NCBI GenBank assembly: GCA_021797365.1
Contig: JAJZZU010000035.1
Coordinates: 1-13,243 of the forward strand
DNA from: Pseudomonadota bacterium
GTDB taxonomy: Bacteria; Pseudomonadota; Gammaproteobacteria; Acidiferrobacterales; Acidiferrobacteraceae
DNA length: 13,243 nt
Direction of reading: 5' to 3'
Shown: positions 13,063 through 13,243 of the stretch, piece by piece
Position numbering within the stretch: position 1 is the first letter of the stretch
Layout: the number at the start of each line of letters is the position of its first letter
Notes under the pieces: generated by a model
What the model was told of the DNA's origin: nothing
Database searches by the model: none
Seen by the model: only the letters and a program-made list of their open reading frames with translations
Position numbers and translations under genes: made by a program

Positions 13063-13243
13063 TTAGAACGGCCTGTTGGCGCGCTGAGCCACGCGGGCGA
13101 TCTTCTTCAGTTCGCGCTTGCGCGCGGCCGCCGCCTTGCGCTTGCGAACCGCCGTCGGCTTCTCATAGAACTCGCGACGACGAACCTCGGCGAAGACACC
13201 CGCCTTCTCACATGACCTGCGAAAACGACGCAGCGCAACCTCG
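13063..13243 (-). CDS. rpsU: 30S ribosomal protein bS21, 5' end cut by window edge
   Basis: The last 59 codons are present. They read [20 protein letters not shown], then [20 protein letters not shown], ending VAQRANRPF. This is the Arg/Lys-rich bS21 sequence; about a dozen N-terminal residues lie outside the window. The C-terminus differs from the E. coli RENARRTRLY type, ending in a shorter ANRPF. bS21 helps mRNA and Shine-Dalgarno binding on the small subunit. It is the first gene of the conserved rpsU-dnaG-rpoD macromolecular synthesis block. Confidence 0.95.
   Translation of the reverse strand, partial: EVALRRFRRSCEKAGVFAEVRRREFYEKPTAVRKRKAAAARKRELKKIARVAQRANRPF

Overview
The window looks like a high-GC gammaproteobacterial chromosome. 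The strongest evidence is the right third, which holds the conserved rpsU-yqeY-dnaG-rpoD block on the minus strand (8895-13243) with sizes and motifs close to the E. coli proteins. A CAU-anticodon tRNA follows rpoD in the same direction, an arrangement I recall from several gammaproteobacteria. I cannot name the genus.

Layout. (1) 1-850 is a decayed accessory stretch: a small two-helix membrane gene broken by two frameshifts, a second small membrane gene, and a fragment resembling a DUF4338/DruA-type protein. (2) 850-2207 is a co-directional three-gene cassette: a truncated protein resembling the C-terminal half of dual-OB proteins, then two different DUF488 proteins. (3) 2208-2622 is non-coding and ends in a hairpin that was probably the terminator of the tRNA. 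(4) 2623-8854 is a 6.2 kb integrated element bounded by exact 49-bp direct repeats of the 3' part of the tRNA gene. (5) 8807-8883 is the intact tRNA, followed by the housekeeping block.

The element carries a tyrosine integrase next to its left end, with short repeats that look like integrase arm sites at both ends. Next come a HigB/HigA toxin-antitoxin pair with a visible promoter and operator, and a probably frameshifted hypothetical gene. Then follows a tightly overlapped run: an AlpA-like HTH protein, a 29-residue membrane peptide, a small Cys protein and a winged-helix replication-type protein. The remainder holds several small hypothetical genes, a DUF5681 protein, a frameshifted conserved gene, and a scrambled set of three ParB-type DNA-binding fragments. 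No capsid, portal, tail, large terminase or conjugation gene is present. The element therefore resembles a minimal phage-satellite or cryptic integrative element rather than a full prophage or ICE.

The most interesting parts are the element with its repeat-rich central region (20-bp tandem repeats between two palindrome-containing 21-bp repeats), the rearranged ParB-like fragments near its right end, and the DUF488/dual-OB cassette beside the integration site.
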